Shown: positions 50,301-53,300 of the stretch, piece by piece
How positions within the stretch are numbered: the stretch's first letter is position 1
Layout of the letters: each line of letters begins with the position of its first letter
DNA from: Pyrrhosoma nymphula
Lineage: Eukaryota > Arthropoda > Insecta > Odonata > Coenagrionidae
Direction: 5' to 3'
Assembly: GCA_963573305.1 (NCBI GenBank)
Contig: OY754332.1
Location: forward strand, 138,005,977-138,069,976
Length of the DNA: 64,000 nucleotides
The notes under the pieces: model-generated
The model's input: only the letters and a program-made list of their open reading frames with translations
Told to the model about the DNA's origin: nothing
Database searches by the model: none
Translations under genes and position numbers: made by a program

Positions 50301-53300
50301 CTGTGAATTTTGATTTAAATATTTTTAAAAAGTTTCAGCTATCCTACAGAGATTTAGTATTTAGTTTGATCATAACCTTCAGTAAGATGTACACAGGATT
50401 TAAAATTTTTTTTCGTGATCAAGAATAAAAAGTGTATACGTAATAACATGATAAATTACAAGTTTTCGAACTAATTCTTTGCTTCCTTGTAGAGCATATT
50501 TTTAGTGGTAGCAGTGAAATGCCCACACTGGACTTGGGTGTTCTGAAAAAAATAGGTCTTAACCTACAAGAAATGAGTCTTGGGGTAATTATTGATTACA
50601 GGCTTTGGAGGATACGATGAATACAGCTCCAAATGGTGTCAAAGTGACCTTTTGAAGCTGTACTGTATGTCTACAGTGACCTAATCAAATTTAGTCACAA
50701 ATGAACTCTACATGACACCCCCTACAAGATTACATAAAATTTAAGATTGGTCAATTATGGGCATTGCAAAATATTGGCACTCAATTTCCTGAATTTCTGA
50801 TGTATTATTATTTTTTTTAACCCACTTTAAGTACTACCAATGCCCACAATTATCCAAGGATAAATATATAAAAAATTTTTATTTGGATTGACCCCAACCA
50901 CCGACTAAAGTTTTTAGCATGGGACACTATGAGCATTAGGAACTATTGCCTGTTACATATAACCATCACACAGCCAAATTTGGGTCTGACCCTGAACTTT
51001 GGTGAACCCTAAATTCCAAAATAAATTTTAAATAAAAGAAAACGTCTTACTAATTTTCATTAGGCAACTGGTTGAAGATATCCTCAAAATTTCATGGAAA
51101 TCAAAAATGTATTGTCCCAAGACCTGCCCCACTCTCTGGTGCAATGGCTCTTAACTCTTCATGATTCTTCACAAATTCTTCAAAATTCTTCACAAAGCGA
51201 GGGACGTTGTATTCATTGAGAATGACATAATTTGCGAAAAGAACTTCAAACAGGTGGAGATAGTGGCAGAGAAAGAACTAGTAATTCCTGAAGTCCCACT
51301 GGATGCTGAAGGGACATAAGTATACCCATTGGTCTCAACAATAGAAACAGCTGACGGACCTGAGATGGAGCCTAACCCACCTACCCTAGAAGATGGCAAT
51401 CATTATGAAGCTCAAGGACCACCAGAGGAAGGGGCTGTGGTTGAACGCCTCTTAGAGAGAGGAAGCCAATGGAATTTCCTGACATGGTGACCTTCCACGA
51501 AGTAAGCAGCAATGGAGATGCACCAATTAATCCCAAAGATGCTTTTGCACCAGAGGAAGGGGCTGTGGTTGAATACCTCTTAGGGAGAGGAAGCCAATGG
51601 AATTTCCTGACATGGTGACCTTCCACGAAGTAAGCAGCAATGGAGATGTACCAATTAATCCCAAAGATGCTTTTGCTGGTGATGATAGGGATAGCTGGAG
51701 GGTAGCTATGCAAGAGGAGTATGATTCCCTTATGGAAAATCAAGCTTAGGTGCTGGTAGATCGTCCCAAGGATAGAAGGGTGGTGCAGAGTAAGTGGGCT
51801 TTTAAAATCAAAAGGGGGCCTGAAGGTGAGGTATGCCGACACAGGGCTCGCCTGGTAGCCAAAGGGTTTAATCAGGAATATGGTGTTGGCTATGATGAAA
51901 CCTTCTCTCCTGTTATCCGTACCTCAACATTTAGGACACTGTTGGCCTTAGCTGCCGAAATGAATTTGGAAGTTGACCATGTAGATGTGGTGACTGCCTT
52001 TTTAAATGGTGACCTGGAAGAAGAGATCTACATGGAACAACCTGAGGGCTTCATAAATGGTAACCAAAAGGGTAAAGTTTTTTTTACTGAAAAAGACCAT
52101 TTATGGCCTGAAACAGGCCTCAATGGTCTGGAACAAGAGGTTGCACTGCTTGAAATTGGCTATGTGAGATCAAATTATGAAGCATGTGTGCACAGAAAGG
52201 GTACTGAGAATGGTATTGTTATAATTGCTGCATATGTTGATGACATTGTGATATTTTCAAGTGAGAAGGTGGAGAAAAAGAGACTCAAACATGGACTATT
52301 GAATAAATTCAAGTGTAGGGACCTTGGTGAGGCAATCAATGCCTTGGACTTTAAATTTCTAGGGATAAGAACAGAGGAGAGATTCATGCCAGTCAAAAGG
52401 AATACATGCAGCACATGTTGTCAAAGTTTGGTATGAGTGAGAGCAAACCTATAAGCATTCCCTTAGATATTAACTCAAAGTTGTGTGTAAATGATTTAAA
52501 GTATGAGTCTGATGATTTCTCTCATTTACCATATCAGTGAAATTGGTACGAAGATTTCCCCGGGGTTTGATTATTGGAGCAGCTTTCGGGCATTTCAACA
52601 ATAGACATCACGCGGAGGAATGCCTGAAAGCTGCTCCAAATACCATATCAGTGTTTGGTGGGTTCTTTGATGTATTTGGCTGTTTGCAGTAGACCTGACA
52701 TAATAATAATAATAATTTATTAACATCATCGGGATATAACATCTCTCATGCTGCCAGCATCCTGAGTCAGTTCAACTCAAATTATTGTGATTACCACTGG
52801 AAGAGTGCAAAGAGAGTGTTACGATACTTAAAGGGAACTCTCAATCACAGCCTCGTGGTTAGAAAGAGTGGCATGGATGTTGAAGATTTTGTAGATGCTG
52901 ACTGGGGAAACAATGCAATGGATAGTCGGTCATACACTGGTTTTGTTTCCAAGTTGTCAGGTGCAGCTGTATCTTGGGAGTCTAGGAAACAGTGAACTGT
53001 TGCCACGTCAAGCACCGAATCTGAGTATATGGCACTGTCAGAGGCTGCCAAGGAAGCAGTGTTCATTCAGGGCTTACTGCCAGAGATGCTTGGTACAAAG
53101 AAATCTGTTGTGTTATACAACGACAACCAGGGTGCTCAGAAGTTAGCAGGGAATCATGTGTTCCACAGCACATAGAAATTAGGCACCATTTCATTAGAGG
53201 TCTTATGGAGAGTGAGCAAATAAAACTTGAGTACCTACCACAGAGTTAATGCCTGCTGACGCTCTGACCAAGGGACTTGGCTCAGCAAAGCATGCTATTT

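Larger units (their letters stand above)
51740..53280 (+). pseudogene. Copia reverse transcriptase and RNase H, broken
   Basis: Frame 51750-52436 contains the copia RT blocks QSKWAFKIKRGPEGEVCRHR, ARLVAKGFNQEYGVGYDETF, VDVVTAFLNGDLEEEIYMEQ and AAYVDDIVIFSS, with the YVDD box intact. The GLKQ block after EKDHLWPETG is shifted. After two small insertions, 52800-53250 reads YLKGTLNHSLVVRKSGM, VDADWGNNAMDSRSYTGF, one stop, then TVATSSTESEYMALSEAAKE, the RNase H motifs. The frame beginning at 51750 follows a TAG, so the RT is open but has no proper start. Confidence 0.78.

Noticed and set aside
51381..51842. 153-codon minus-strand frame
   Set aside because: It is a shadow of the duplicated copia linker and the start of RT on the plus strand.
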